41,076 nt of DNA from an uncultured Bacteroidota bacterium (GTDB lineage Bacteria > Bacteroidota > Bacteroidia > Chitinophagales > Chitinophagaceae), in the NCBI GenBank assembly GCA_903927185.1, contig CAIYLW010000034.1, forward strand, positions 1 through 41,076, given 5' to 3'. Every line of letters starts with the position of its first letter. Position 1 is the first letter of the stretch. The notes under the pieces are model-generated. The model ran no database searches. It saw only the letters and a program-made list of their open reading frames with translations, and had not been told where the DNA came from. A program made the position numbers and the translations under genes. This document shows, piece by piece, positions 24,880-33,202 of this stretch.

Positions 24880-26247
24880 ATGAGCAAACCTAGTTTACCA
24901 CAGGGCACCAGAGATTTTAGCGCAAGTGTTGTTAGAAAAAGAAATTATATTTTTCAAACGATCCGTTCAGTGATGGAGAGCTATGGCTTTCAACCATTGG
25001 AAACGCCGGCCATGGAAAATCTTGATACTTTAATGGGAAAGTATGGGGAAGAAGGAGATAAACTAATATTTAAAATACTGAATAACGGGCTCGACAATCC
25101 TGCGAAACTCGATCAGGCAAAACTCGAATTCGATAAAATACTGGCAGGAAAAAACACGAAGGGATTAACTGAACGTGCATTGCGTTACGATTTAACTATC
25201 CCCTTTGCAAGATATGTTGCCATGAATCATGCGCAACTCACCATGCCTTTTAAGCGCTACCAGATTCAACCAGTTTGGAGAGCCGATCGCCCTCAAAAGG
25301 GCCGCTACAGAGAGTTCTATCAGTGTGATGCAGATGTGGTAGGGAGTTACTCTTTATTAAATGAAGTGGAATTAGCCAATTTATATGCAGAAGTGTTTAA
25401 GCAATTAGGAGTGGACGTGACCATTAAAATGAATAACCGAAAAATTTTAGCAGCATTGGCTGAAATATGTGGAGGTGCAGATAAAATGTTAGACATCACA
25501 GTGGCTATTGATAAATTGGATAAGATTGGCATAGAAAAAGTTAAGGAAGAATTGAGTGGAAGAGGATTAAATACAAATCAAATCAATACTATCGAAACTT
25601 ATTTACAGATCGATGGCACAAATGAGGAAAAATTTATTGCACTTAAAAAAATAATTGGCGAAAACGAAACTGGCAATAAAGGAATAGCAGAATTAGAATG
25701 GGTATTAAAGTATCATCAACACAATTTTGTAAGTAAGCATTTACAAGCAGATTTTACTTTAGCAAGAGGACTTAATTATTATACAGGAATCATTTTTGAA
25801 GTAAAAGCAAACAATGCACAAATGGGTAGCATTGGTGGAGGTGGGCGCTACGATGATCTTACTGGTACATTTGATGTTCCTAATATTCCAGGTGTTGGAA
25901 TTTCTTTTGGTGTAGATAGAATTTATGATGTGATGGAAGAACTCCAACTTTTCCCAGCTGAAGTACAAACAGGCACCAAAGTTTTATTTTTTAATTTAGG
26001 TGATGCCGAGAGCAGGGCTGCTTACACACTGGTCCAAACCCTTCGCAGCAAGGGTATTTCGGCTGAATTATATCACGAGAACAGCAAGTTTGATAAGCAA
26101 TTCAAGTATGCAGATAAAAAACAAATTCCTTACGCCGTAATAATTGGCAGTAAGGAATTGTTGGAGAATTCTGTGGTGATAAAAAATCTAATGACTGGCG
26201 AACAGCAAAACTTATCTAATAGCGAATTGCTTTCTTTCGCTTTTTAA
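24880..26247 (+). CDS. hisS: Histidine--tRNA ligase
   Basis: Class II aminoacyl-tRNA synthetase charging tRNA-His, 455 aa. Motif 1 region at residues about 40-60 (ETPAMENLDTLMGKYGEEGD), a motif-2 arginine in VWRADRPQKGRYREFYQCD, the histidine-specific loops LARGLNYYTGIIFEV and GSIGGGGRYDDLTGTF, and motif 3 in GVGISFGVDRIYDVM are all present. The last 90 residues form the anticodon-binding domain (TKVLFFNLGDAESRAAYTLV). Monocistronic with its own upstream promoter box. Its 3' end overlaps the convergent small secreted protein gene by 36 bases. Confidence 0.97.
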   Translation: MSKPSLPQGTRDFSASVVRKRNYIFQTIRSVMESYGFQPLETPAMENLDTLMGKYGEEGDKLIFKILNNGLDNPAKLDQAKLEFDKILAGKNTKGLTERALRYDLTIPFARYVAMNHAQLTMPFKRYQIQPVWRADRPQKGRYREFYQCDADVVGSYSLLNEVELANLYAEVFKQLGVDVTIKMNNRKILAALAEICGGADKMLDITVAIDKLDKIGIEKVKEELSGRGLNTNQINTIETYLQIDGTNEEKFIALKKIIGENETGNKGIAELEWVLKYHQHNFVSKHLQADFTLARGLNYYTGIIFEVKANNAQMGSIGGGGRYDDLTGTFDVPNIPGVGISFGVDRIYDVMEELQLFPAEVQTGTKVLFFNLGDAESRAAYTLVQTLRSKGISAELYHENSKFDKQFKYADKKQIPYAVIIGSKELLENSVVIKNLMTGEQQNLSNSELLSFAF

Positions 26248-26601
26248 AAATAATTGACGATCAATCAAAGCAACTGGAGGTGTTTCCTTTACCCCTTCAA
26301 TATGATAACCCATTACATCAATGATCACACCATTGACTTTGTTATCAGCATTACGCGTGTATTTGCCTGTGCCCTGATATTCTGGTATTGCAAAAGAATC
26401 TGCAGAAACTCTTTCAATAGTTCCAGATCCTTTATCCGAACTAAAACTCAATTTTCCAGCTTCAGCAGTTACTGTTACATAAGAAACAATGCTACCTTCT
26501 GGAAAATTAAATTTTCCTATATACTGTGCTAAGCTGTCTTGTGCTTTTGTAGAAAACCCAATTGCTAAAAAAGCAATAAATAAGTAGGTGATTTTTTTCA
26601 T
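26212..26601 (-). CDS. Small secreted protein, DUF3471-like
   Basis: Exported protein of 129 aa: signal peptide MKKITYLFIAFLAIGFSTKA, then a small beta-rich domain beginning LAQYIGKFNFPEGSIVSYV and continuing GKLSFSSDKGSGTIERVSADSF and VNGVIIDVMGYHIEGVKE. This pattern of 'YxGkY, then gKL, then F, then v.g' resembles the DUF3471 domain often fused to serine beta-lactamase-like proteins, here standing alone. Function unknown. The C-terminal 12 codons overlap the end of hisS on the opposite strand. No promoter box is clear. Confidence 0.75.
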   Translation of the reverse strand: MKKITYLFIAFLAIGFSTKAQDSLAQYIGKFNFPEGSIVSYVTVTAEAGKLSFSSDKGSGTIERVSADSFAIPEYQGTGKYTRNADNKVNGVIIDVMGYHIEGVKETPPVALIDRQLFLKSERKQFAIR

Positions 26602-26682
26602 ATGGTGATTCTTTTATGGTGCTTTATTTAAGCAGATGAAAATAATATTTATTTTCTTAGTTATTATACCATTAATAAAAAT

Positions 26683-27882
26683 TTAAAGCCCTTCATAAAT
26701 GACAGCTGCTCCCTGACCCACCCCTACACACATGGTTGCTAAACCATAACGAGATTTTGTACGATACATTTCGTGCAATAAAGTGGTAGAGATTCTAACA
26801 CCGCTACAACCTAAAGGGTGACCAAGGGCAATCGCACCGCCATTAACATTCACTTTGCCTGGATCTAATTCCAATTCTTCGATACAAGCCAGGCTTTGTG
26901 AGGCAAATGCTTCATTCAATTCTATCAAATCGAGATCTTGCATTTTCAGATTAGCTCGAAGTAAAGCTTTTTCTGTTGCCAACACCGGGCCCATCCCCAT
27001 TATCGCAGGATCTACACCGGCAACACCCATACTTACTATTCTTGCCATGGGTTGTAAATTAAATAGCTTCACCGCTTCTTCGCTGGCTAATAACATGGCC
27101 GCAGAACCGTCATTTATTCCCGATGCATTTCCAGCAGTTACTGAGCCATCACTACTAAATGCAGGCTTTAATTGTGCCAACTTTTCTAATGATGTTTGGC
27201 GTGGATGTTCATCTTCATTGAACCAGGTAATCAATCGGTCTTCCGTCATCAATTCAACGGCCGCCAATTCATCTTCCCATTTATTAGCTTCTTTCGCTGC
27301 AAAATATTTTAATTGAGAAGATAAGGCGAAAGCATCCTGTGCCTCTCTGCTTATTTTCCATTGTTTAGCTACATTTTCTGCTGTTTCACCCATTGTATAA
27401 GGATGATATTGTTCTGCCAATGCCTTATTTACAAAACGCCAGCCCATCGTGGTATCAAAGGTTTCTACTTTTCTGTTCCAGGCTGAAGCAGATTTTGAAG
27501 TAACAAAAGGCGCCCTGGTCATACTTTCCACACCAGAAGCAATATAAAATAGTCCCTCATTACACATGATGGCTCTAGAAGCATCCATGATTGCTTGAAG
27601 ACCAGATGCACATAATCTATTTACGGTACTTCCTGCTACCGATACTGGTAAGCCTGCTAATAAAGCAGCCATTCGAGCCACATTTCTATTGTCCTCTCCT
27701 GCCTGATTTGCTGCTCCTGCAATCACATCTTCTATAGTGGAGGGATCAATATTGGGGTTACGACTTAATAAAACCCGAATCACATAGGCCAATAAATCAT
27801 CTGGTCTAATAGTACTCAATTTACCCCCATAACGACCAATTGGGGTTCTAACAGTATCAATTATATAACAGGTCTTCATCAT
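26683..27882 (-). CDS. Thiolase (acetyl-CoA C-acyltransferase; PcaF/3-oxoadipyl-CoA type)
   Basis: Thiolase of 399 aa from the ATG. The acylated cysteine C91 (VNRLCASGLQA), the histidine H355 (GGAIALGHPLGCSG) and the second cysteine C385 (MCVGVGQGAAVIYE) form a complete active site. The N-terminal sequence RTPIGRYGGKLSTIRPDDL and GAANQAGEDNRNVARMA strongly resembles PcaF/PaaJ-type 3-oxoadipyl-CoA thiolases rather than FadA. No other aromatic-degradation or beta-oxidation gene is in the window, so the substrate stays open. The open frame begins with TTG at 27888; the ATG at 27882 (or 27879) is the better start. Divergent from rlmN. Confidence 0.92.
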   Translation of the reverse strand: MMKTCYIIDTVRTPIGRYGGKLSTIRPDDLLAYVIRVLLSRNPNIDPSTIEDVIAGAANQAGEDNRNVARMAALLAGLPVSVAGSTVNRLCASGLQAIMDASRAIMCNEGLFYIASGVESMTRAPFVTSKSASAWNRKVETFDTTMGWRFVNKALAEQYHPYTMGETAENVAKQWKISREAQDAFALSSQLKYFAAKEANKWEDELAAVELMTEDRLITWFNEDEHPRQTSLEKLAQLKPAFSSDGSVTAGNASGINDGSAAMLLASEEAVKLFNLQPMARIVSMGVAGVDPAIMGMGPVLATEKALLRANLKMQDLDLIELNEAFASQSLACIEELELDPGKVNVNGGAIALGHPLGCSGVRISTTLLHEMYRTKSRYGLATMCVGVGQGAAVIYEGL

Positions 27883-27949
27883 ATTCAACTAAACTTTGAC
27901 TGAAATTAGGGTGTTTTTAAAGGCCAAACTTATAATTTATACTTTAAAA

Positions 27950-27979
27950 TTGTCGGTCCTTTTGCAAAAGGTATCTTTG
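27950..27979 (+). promoter_or_regulatory. Strong consensus promoter of rlmN
   Basis: TTG (27950-27952), 19 bases, then TATCTTTG (27972-27979) is a textbook Bacteroidota promoter (TTG-N19-TAnnTTTG). The rlmN ATG starts at 27984, only four bases after the -7 box, so the transcript is predicted to be leaderless or almost so. Confidence 0.65.
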
Positions 27980-27983
27980 CAGC

Positions 27984-29042
27984 ATGAATGAATCTTTAAA
28001 AAATATACGCCATCTCAGTTTGGCTGAGTTGGAAAACTATTTTGAAACTATCGGAGAGAAGAAATTTCGAGTGAAACAAGTACACGAATGGCTATGGCAA
28101 AAACATGCGCATAGCTTTGAGGATATGACCAATTTGAGTAAGGATTTACGAAACAAATTGGCACAGGAATTTTCATTGCCCGCTTTAAAAGTGAATCTTA
28201 CACAGGTTAGTGAAGATGGCACAATCAAATCTCGCTTTAAGACCTTTGATGGACATATGATTGAAGGTGTTTTAATTCCAACAGCCGAAAGAAAAACAGC
28301 CTGTGTTTCTTCACAAGTTGGATGCAGCTTGTCGTGCAAATTTTGTGCAACCGGTACCATCGATCGTAAAAGAAATTTGACTTACGATGAAATTTACGAT
28401 CAGGTAGTTCTGATTAATCAAGAATCGGAAAAAGTACATCAGCAAAAATTGACCAATATTGTTTTCATGGGAATGGGAGAACCATTATTGAATTATAATA
28501 ATGTATTAAAAGCAATTGATCGGATTTCTGCTGAAGACGGATTATTTATGAGTCCAAAAAGAATCACTGTTTCAACTGCAGGTGTTGCAAAACAAATTAA
28601 ACAATTGGGTGATGATAAAGTGCGGTTCAAATTAGCGGTATCGTTACACGCAGCAACCGATAAAAAGCGTAACGAAATTATGCCCATCAATGAAACCAAT
28701 AATATTGAAACATTAGTTGAGGCATTGAATCATTTTTACAAGCAAACACAAAACGAAATAACTTTCGAATATATCCTCTTCAAAGGATTCAATGATAGTT
28801 TAAAGGATGCAGAAGATTTGGTTAAAATTTACAGAAAGGTTCCGGCAGATTTGATTAACATCATTGAATACAATCCCACTGATGCTTTCCGTTTTACCAA
28901 ACCCGATGAACATACTACCGCAGAATTCATGAACTATCTCGAAAGAAATAGAGTGAACTCGAGATTGCGTAAAAGCAGAGGAAAAGATATTGATGCAGCT
29001 TGCGGTCAGCTTGCAAATAAATCAGCTAATAAAACGAGTTAA
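27984..29042 (+). CDS. rlmN: Dual-specificity RNA methyltransferase RlmN (23S rRNA/tRNA m2A)
   Basis: Radical-SAM enzyme of 352 aa that methylates C2 of an adenosine in 23S rRNA, and in tRNAs. The iron-sulfur site is C114-x3-C118-x2-C121 (CSLSCKFCATG). C340 near the end (IDAACGQLA) matches the methyl-carrying cysteine, and C107 the other conserved one. The N-terminal helical domain (residues 1-90) and the FMGMGEPLLNYNNV motif are standard. The next possible in-frame ATG is far into the domain, so the start is firm even though it lies right at the promoter. Convergent with the GH3 gene. Confidence 0.96.
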   Translation: MNESLKNIRHLSLAELENYFETIGEKKFRVKQVHEWLWQKHAHSFEDMTNLSKDLRNKLAQEFSLPALKVNLTQVSEDGTIKSRFKTFDGHMIEGVLIPTAERKTACVSSQVGCSLSCKFCATGTIDRKRNLTYDEIYDQVVLINQESEKVHQQKLTNIVFMGMGEPLLNYNNVLKAIDRISAEDGLFMSPKRITVSTAGVAKQIKQLGDDKVRFKLAVSLHAATDKKRNEIMPINETNNIETLVEALNHFYKQTQNEITFEYILFKGFNDSLKDAEDLVKIYRKVPADLINIIEYNPTDAFRFTKPDEHTTAEFMNYLERNRVNSRLRKSRGKDIDAACGQLANKSANKTS

Positions 29043-29060
29043 TAAAAAACTCGTTTTATT
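29031..29060. terminator. Bidirectional terminator between rlmN and the GH3 gene
   Basis: A perfect 10-bp stem, AAAACGAGTT (29031-29040) with AACTCGTTTT (29048-29057), loop AATAAAA, followed by ATTTATT. The left arm lies inside the last codons of rlmN and the stop codon is in the loop. A-rich sequence on the left means it can also end minus-strand transcripts of the GH3 gene, whose stop lies at 29060. Confidence 0.8.
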
Positions 29061-31024
29061 TATTGATAAGTTAGTCCAAATCCAAAATGATATAAAGGGT
29101 TTTCAGAATCATAGGGCACATCTTCTTTCTGTTTTTCTACTGCAGTCATGGATGAAGGCAATTCAAAGGGTAGCTTTCCCTTTGGTTTGAATTTTCCGAA
29201 TATCAAATCGAGAATGATATTGTCCTGACTACTAAAATCACCTATCACTGCTTTACTCGCAGAATTAATTTCAGGGAAGACCGCGGGCCTTTCAAGATTC
29301 ATTACTGTGATAGTTGGTTTAGTTTGTATCAGTTTAAGGATCTCCGCTTTTTTGGAATCATCAAAATCCAGGTGACCCTGATGAAATACTTTTTGCATCA
29401 AATATTTTTCTTCTCCCGGTTTTAATCCGTATGGCGTATTGAGTTTTAAAATAATTACATCCGCATTTTTTGCATCCGTTACCAGATTTGCATATCCTTT
29501 GGTTTCTTCTTTATCAAACCCTTGCAAATATATTTTTGTTGTTGTCTTTAATGGAAGAATTGATTGATCATTCTTAAGAAGAACGAGCGACTTTCTTTGA
29601 GCTTCTAAACCCTTTTCAACGAATTTTTCATTGTTTACGATCGATGCATTTTCTGCTTTCAAATATGGATTATCAAATAGTCCTAAACGGAATTTTTCTT
29701 TAAGGATCCTTTTTAATGATTGATTAATTCTTTCTTCAGAAAGTTTTCCATCTTTTACTAATTTCACAATTACTTCTGGTAGCGATTCTCCTCCAAACAT
29801 ATCGCATCCTGCATCTAATATTTTCAAGATCCTTTGTTCTTGTGAAAGACCTTCTACTCCATGAGCAGCAGCCGGTTTCACCATGATTCCAAAAAGTTTA
29901 TAATCAGAAATTAAGGCCCAATCTGTACAAACAATTCCTTCAAAATGGTATTTATTTCGAAGTAATCCAGTAATAATATCTTTATTATATCCAAAGCCCA
30001 CATCTTCTTTTGTTTGCCCAACTGGCACACCATAATAAGGCATCACTTGCGCTACATTTGCAGCAAATGCTCCTTTTTCAAAAGGTATTATATGATACGC
30101 AAAATTATTTCCTGGATAAGCTTGTTTACCGGGAGGAAAGTGTGCATCCATTCCGCCTTTCTGCGGACCACCGCCAGCAAAATGTTTCACCATGCATTCT
30201 ACACTTTGCGAATTAATAGTATCTCCCTGAAATCCTAGAATATAGGCTTTGGTCATTTTAGCGGCGAGTTCTGCATCCTCTCCAAATGTTCCATTTATTC
30301 TAGCCCAGCGAGGTTCTGTTGCCAGGTCTGCCATGGGAGATAAGGTTAAACGAATACCCATAGCTAAATATTCCTGCCGAGCAATGTTTCCAAATTCTCT
30401 TGTCAATATGGTATCACCGGCAGCAGCTAAACCTAGGGTAGATGGCCACTTTGAAAAGAAAGGAGTATAAATACTTGCACCATGTGCATTTGGCACTCCA
30501 TGTCTTGGGTCTGAAGCGATAGTCATAGGAATACCTAGTCTTGTTCTTTCAGCCAACTTTTGAATATTATTATTCCAAATGATCATGGCCTCGGGTGAAG
30601 GGGATTGCAAAATATTTACATGTGTCATCTTTTTTCTAGCCACCATCTCCACATTTGATTCTAAAAGCAATGAAAAAGGATTAGTAGGCGACATTACATT
30701 ACTCAATTTTCCTGTGCTATTCATTGCTGCCATATTGATAAATATGGAACCAGCTTTTTCTTCGAGATTCATTTGTTTGATGAGGTCATCTACACGACTA
30801 TTGATCTCAGTCCTACTATCTTCATAAATATCCAGTTTGCCATTCTTATTTAAATCACGAAAAACAAAACCATTAATTTTTAAAATGGGGGCCTCTGCAC
30901 CTAAAAGGCTCATATCTTTCATTGACTGACTGGAAGTTTTCACATAATAATAAGTAAAGAAGCCAATCACTAAAAGGATGAAAAACAAAACAATCAACCC
31001 TAAATATTTGAAGAATTTTTTCAT
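29060..31024 (-). CDS. Glycoside hydrolase family 3 (beta-glucosidase-like), membrane-anchored
   Basis: GH3 enzyme of 654 aa, probably cleaving beta-linked glucosides or related sugars in the periplasm. A helix at residues 9-30 (YLGLIVLFFILLVIGFFTYYY) is a signal or anchor. The N-terminal TIM-barrel domain includes MTIASDPRHGVPNAHGAS and, as the catalytic nucleophile, D368 in GIVCTDWALISD. The second alpha/beta domain and acid/base region follow (RKSLVLLKNDQSILPLK). The open frame extends to 31102, but a -7 promoter box lies within that extension, and MKKFFKYLGL is a typical start, so 31024 is chosen. A C-terminal Fn3-like domain may be absent or shortened. Confidence 0.9.
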   Translation of the reverse strand: MKKFFKYLGLIVLFFILLVIGFFTYYYVKTSSQSMKDMSLLGAEAPILKINGFVFRDLNKNGKLDIYEDSRTEINSRVDDLIKQMNLEEKAGSIFINMAAMNSTGKLSNVMSPTNPFSLLLESNVEMVARKKMTHVNILQSPSPEAMIIWNNNIQKLAERTRLGIPMTIASDPRHGVPNAHGASIYTPFFSKWPSTLGLAAAGDTILTREFGNIARQEYLAMGIRLTLSPMADLATEPRWARINGTFGEDAELAAKMTKAYILGFQGDTINSQSVECMVKHFAGGGPQKGGMDAHFPPGKQAYPGNNFAYHIIPFEKGAFAANVAQVMPYYGVPVGQTKEDVGFGYNKDIITGLLRNKYHFEGIVCTDWALISDYKLFGIMVKPAAAHGVEGLSQEQRILKILDAGCDMFGGESLPEVIVKLVKDGKLSEERINQSLKRILKEKFRLGLFDNPYLKAENASIVNNEKFVEKGLEAQRKSLVLLKNDQSILPLKTTTKIYLQGFDKEETKGYANLVTDAKNADVIILKLNTPYGLKPGEEKYLMQKVFHQGHLDFDDSKKAEILKLIQTKPTITVMNLERPAVFPEINSASKAVIGDFSSQDNIILDLIFGKFKPKGKLPFELPSSMTAVEKQKEDVPYDSENPLYHFGFGLTYQ

Positions 31025-31045
31025 ATAAATCGTTTTTAAAGCCTT

Positions 31046-31053
31046 CAAAGATA
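31046..31053 (-). promoter_or_regulatory. Candidate -7 box of the GH3 gene
   Basis: Read on the minus strand, TATCTTTG is an exact TAnnTTTG match 21 bases before the ATG at 31024. It supports that start over the longer frame beginning at 31102, because the earlier codons would be upstream of the transcript start. Confidence 0.5.
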
Positions 31054-31113
31054 CCTTAAAATATAAAAGACTACCTTCACATTTCCTGTTGAAAAACAGC
31101 AAAAATAGTAAAC

Positions 31114-32361
31114 ATGCAAAAAAGAACAGACAATTTCGACAAGTTCGGACAGAAAAGAGGTAGTGCCATTAAAGAAGAATATCGCCAGGCAAAGAAAAAA
31201 ATAAAGGCAGAAGCCCGCGCAGCAGGAGAAGCCATGCGATTAAAAAAGAAAAATGCCAAACTCGGCATAATCACTGAAGAACCTAAAAAAGCAGCTTCTA
31301 AATTTCCTAAACGAGCCCCTGGAGCTAGTAAAGCAGAATATCACGAACGGAAGGAGAATTCCAAGAATATTGGGAAACCTGCGCCTCGTGTAAAGCCCGA
31401 AGCAAAGGATGCTGCACCAAGAGATCCGGATGCACCCCGTTCAAAAAGAGCTGGTGCACGACCTCCAAAATCAATGAGAGAAGCAGGGTTTGTTCCTGGT
31501 AAAGACGGTGGCAAACCTGGTTTTAACGGAAGACCTGCATTAAGAGATAAAGATTCGCAAGACAAAGAGCAAGTAGATAGTAATTCTCCAGATACAGTGA
31601 TGCCTCTGAATAAATACATTGCACATTCTGGAGTTTGTGGAAGAAGAGAGGCAGCAGAATTAGTGAAAACAGGAAAAGTAACTGTAAACGGAGATAAAAT
31701 ATTTGAACCAGGTTATAAAGTTTCTGGAAGAGATAAAGTTGTAGTAAAAGACAAACAAGTATTTCTTCAAAAGAATTCAGTTTACATACTGCTCAACAAA
31801 CCCAAAGATTTTTTGACCACTGCAAATGATCCGCAAGGAAGAAAAACGGTGATGGATATTGTTAAGTCTGCAACACAAGAAAGAGTTTACCCAGTTGGAC
31901 GATTAGATAGAAACACAACAGGTGTTTTATTATTAACCAACGATGGAGAGCTAGCACAAAAATTAACGCATCCTTCTTACGAGGTTAAAAAAATCTATGA
32001 AGTAACACTTGATAAAGCTGTTACCAAAAAAGATATGGAATCAATCGTATCAGGTATCACATTAGAAGATGGTTTGATTGTGGCAGACTCAGTTGCATAT
32101 GCAGATGCGAAAGACAAGACGGTGGTGGGCATTGAAATTCATAGTGGACGAAATCGTATTGTTCGAAGAATATTTGAGCACTTGGGCTATGATGTAAAAA
32201 ATCTGGATCGAGTGATGTTTGCAAACCTTACTAAGAAGAATGTGGAACGCGGTAAATTCCGTTTCCTGAACGAAAAAGAAGTTAGGTTACTAAAGTTCAT
32301 GAATAAAGCATTTGTACGCAAGTCGGCAAATACTATTAGTAACGAAGACACTTTTGAATAG
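31114..32361 (+). CDS. rRNA pseudouridine synthase, RsuA/RluB family, with long basic N-terminal extension
   Basis: Pseudouridine synthase of 415 aa, most likely acting on large-subunit rRNA. Residues 1-162 are a low-complexity Lys/Arg/Ala/Pro-rich extension that lacks a recognised fold. Residues 163-225 form an S4 RNA-binding domain (MPLNKYIAHSGVCGRREAAE). The catalytic domain has D265 in VGRLDRNTTGVLLLTNDGEL and the family segment HSGRNRIVRRIFEHLGYDVK. Extensions like this are common in Bacteroidota, but their role is unproven; extra rRNA binding is likely. It is followed after 10 bases by a RluA-like synthase, with which it is surely cotranscribed. Confidence 0.93.
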   Translation: MQKRTDNFDKFGQKRGSAIKEEYRQAKKKIKAEARAAGEAMRLKKKNAKLGIITEEPKKAASKFPKRAPGASKAEYHERKENSKNIGKPAPRVKPEAKDAAPRDPDAPRSKRAGARPPKSMREAGFVPGKDGGKPGFNGRPALRDKDSQDKEQVDSNSPDTVMPLNKYIAHSGVCGRREAAELVKTGKVTVNGDKIFEPGYKVSGRDKVVVKDKQVFLQKNSVYILLNKPKDFLTTANDPQGRKTVMDIVKSATQERVYPVGRLDRNTTGVLLLTNDGELAQKLTHPSYEVKKIYEVTLDKAVTKKDMESIVSGITLEDGLIVADSVAYADAKDKTVVGIEIHSGRNRIVRRIFEHLGYDVKNLDRVMFANLTKKNVERGKFRFLNEKEVRLLKFMNKAFVRKSANTISNEDTFE

Positions 32362-32371
32362 AATAGATCCT

Positions 32372-33082
32372 ATGCACCTCGACATTATTTTCGAAAACGA
32401 ACAGTTCATTGCTATTAATAAACCATCAGGCTTATTAAGTATTCCAGACCGCATGGGGAAGGATATTTCTTTGAAAGATATACTCAAAGAAAAGCTGGGT
32501 GCTATCTATACAGTACATCGTTTAGATAGAGACACTAGTGGTATTATTGTGTTTGCCAAATCGGAAGAAAGTCATAAAGAACTTTCTGTTTTGTTCGAAG
32601 GTAGAACCATGGAAAAATATTATGTGGGATTGGTATATGGAAACATGATGACTCCTAAAGGAAGTATTGATGCTCCCATTATGGAACATCCTGGTAAGGC
32701 TACTAAAATGATGACGCATGCGAAAGGAAAAGTTTCGCTTACTGATTATGAATCTTTAGAATCATTCCGTTCTTATTCATGGGTACAATTTCAAATTCAT
32801 ACAGGGCGAACACATCAGATCCGTGTGCACATGCAACATATTGGGCATAGTATTGTTTGTGATTCGATTTATGGTGATGCAAAACCCATTTTATTATCGG
32901 CATTAAAACGCAATTTCAAACTCGCAAAAGTTGCAGATGAAGAGCGCCCGATTCTAAACAGACTAGCCCTTCACTCACATCGATTAAAGTTTACATTGAA
33001 CGATGAAACTTTTGATCTGGAAGCAGAAGTTCCAAAAGATTTAAGAGCTGTTTTGCAGCAATTGAGGAAGTGGAAAGGATAA
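32372..33082 (+). CDS. RluA-family pseudouridine synthase
   Basis: Pseudouridine synthase of 236 aa without an S4 domain, as in RluA/TruC-like members. The catalytic aspartate D52 is in TVHRLDRDTSGIIVFAKS, and the family segment VQFQIHTGRTHQIRVHMQHIG (part: IHTGRTHQIRVHMQHIG) is intact. The open frame runs back to 32312, overlapping the upstream gene, but the family N-terminus starts at MHLDIIFENEQFIAINKPSG (ATG at 32372), leaving a 10-base gap. The target (rRNA or tRNA) cannot be told from the sequence. It ends 55 bases before a 26-bp palindrome. Confidence 0.93.
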   Translation: MHLDIIFENEQFIAINKPSGLLSIPDRMGKDISLKDILKEKLGAIYTVHRLDRDTSGIIVFAKSEESHKELSVLFEGRTMEKYYVGLVYGNMMTPKGSIDAPIMEHPGKATKMMTHAKGKVSLTDYESLESFRSYSWVQFQIHTGRTHQIRVHMQHIGHSIVCDSIYGDAKPILLSALKRNFKLAKVADEERPILNRLALHSHRLKFTLNDETFDLEAEVPKDLRAVLQQLRKWKG

Positions 33083-33137
33083 TAATTTTTTGAAAATTTA
33101 TCAACCACCCCGTCTGTTCGCTCAGCCGCTCCATCCA

Positions 33138-33163
33138 CCCCTCCATCGCATGCGATGGAGGGG
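33138..33163. repeat. Perfect 26-bp palindrome
   Basis: The arm CCCCTCCATCGCA (33138-33150) is followed with no spacer by its exact reverse complement TGCGATGGAGGGG (33151-33163). Seven bases later comes TTTTTTTATTTA, so it may end the RluA-like transcript. A spacerless, GC-rich perfect palindrome is more like a repetitive extragenic palindrome or a protein-binding site than an ordinary terminator. Confidence 0.75.
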
Positions 33164-33202
33164 AAACCTTTTTTTATTTATACTCTTATTCTCCGACTTT
33201 TT

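Noticed and set aside
26254..26532. Plus-strand open frame after hisS
   Set aside because: It is antisense to the small secreted protein, which has a signal peptide and a domain-like sequence; the plus frame is Cys/Phe/Ile-rich and shows nothing recognisable.
31025..31102. N-terminal extension of the GH3 protein by 26 residues
   Set aside because: A consensus -7 promoter box lies inside this stretch, and the internal MKKFFKYLGL is a typical signal start.
32312..32371. Upstream extension of the RluA-like synthase overlapping the RluB-like gene
   Set aside because: The added 20 residues do not resemble the family, and the ATG at 32372 gives a standard N-terminus and a 10-base gap.
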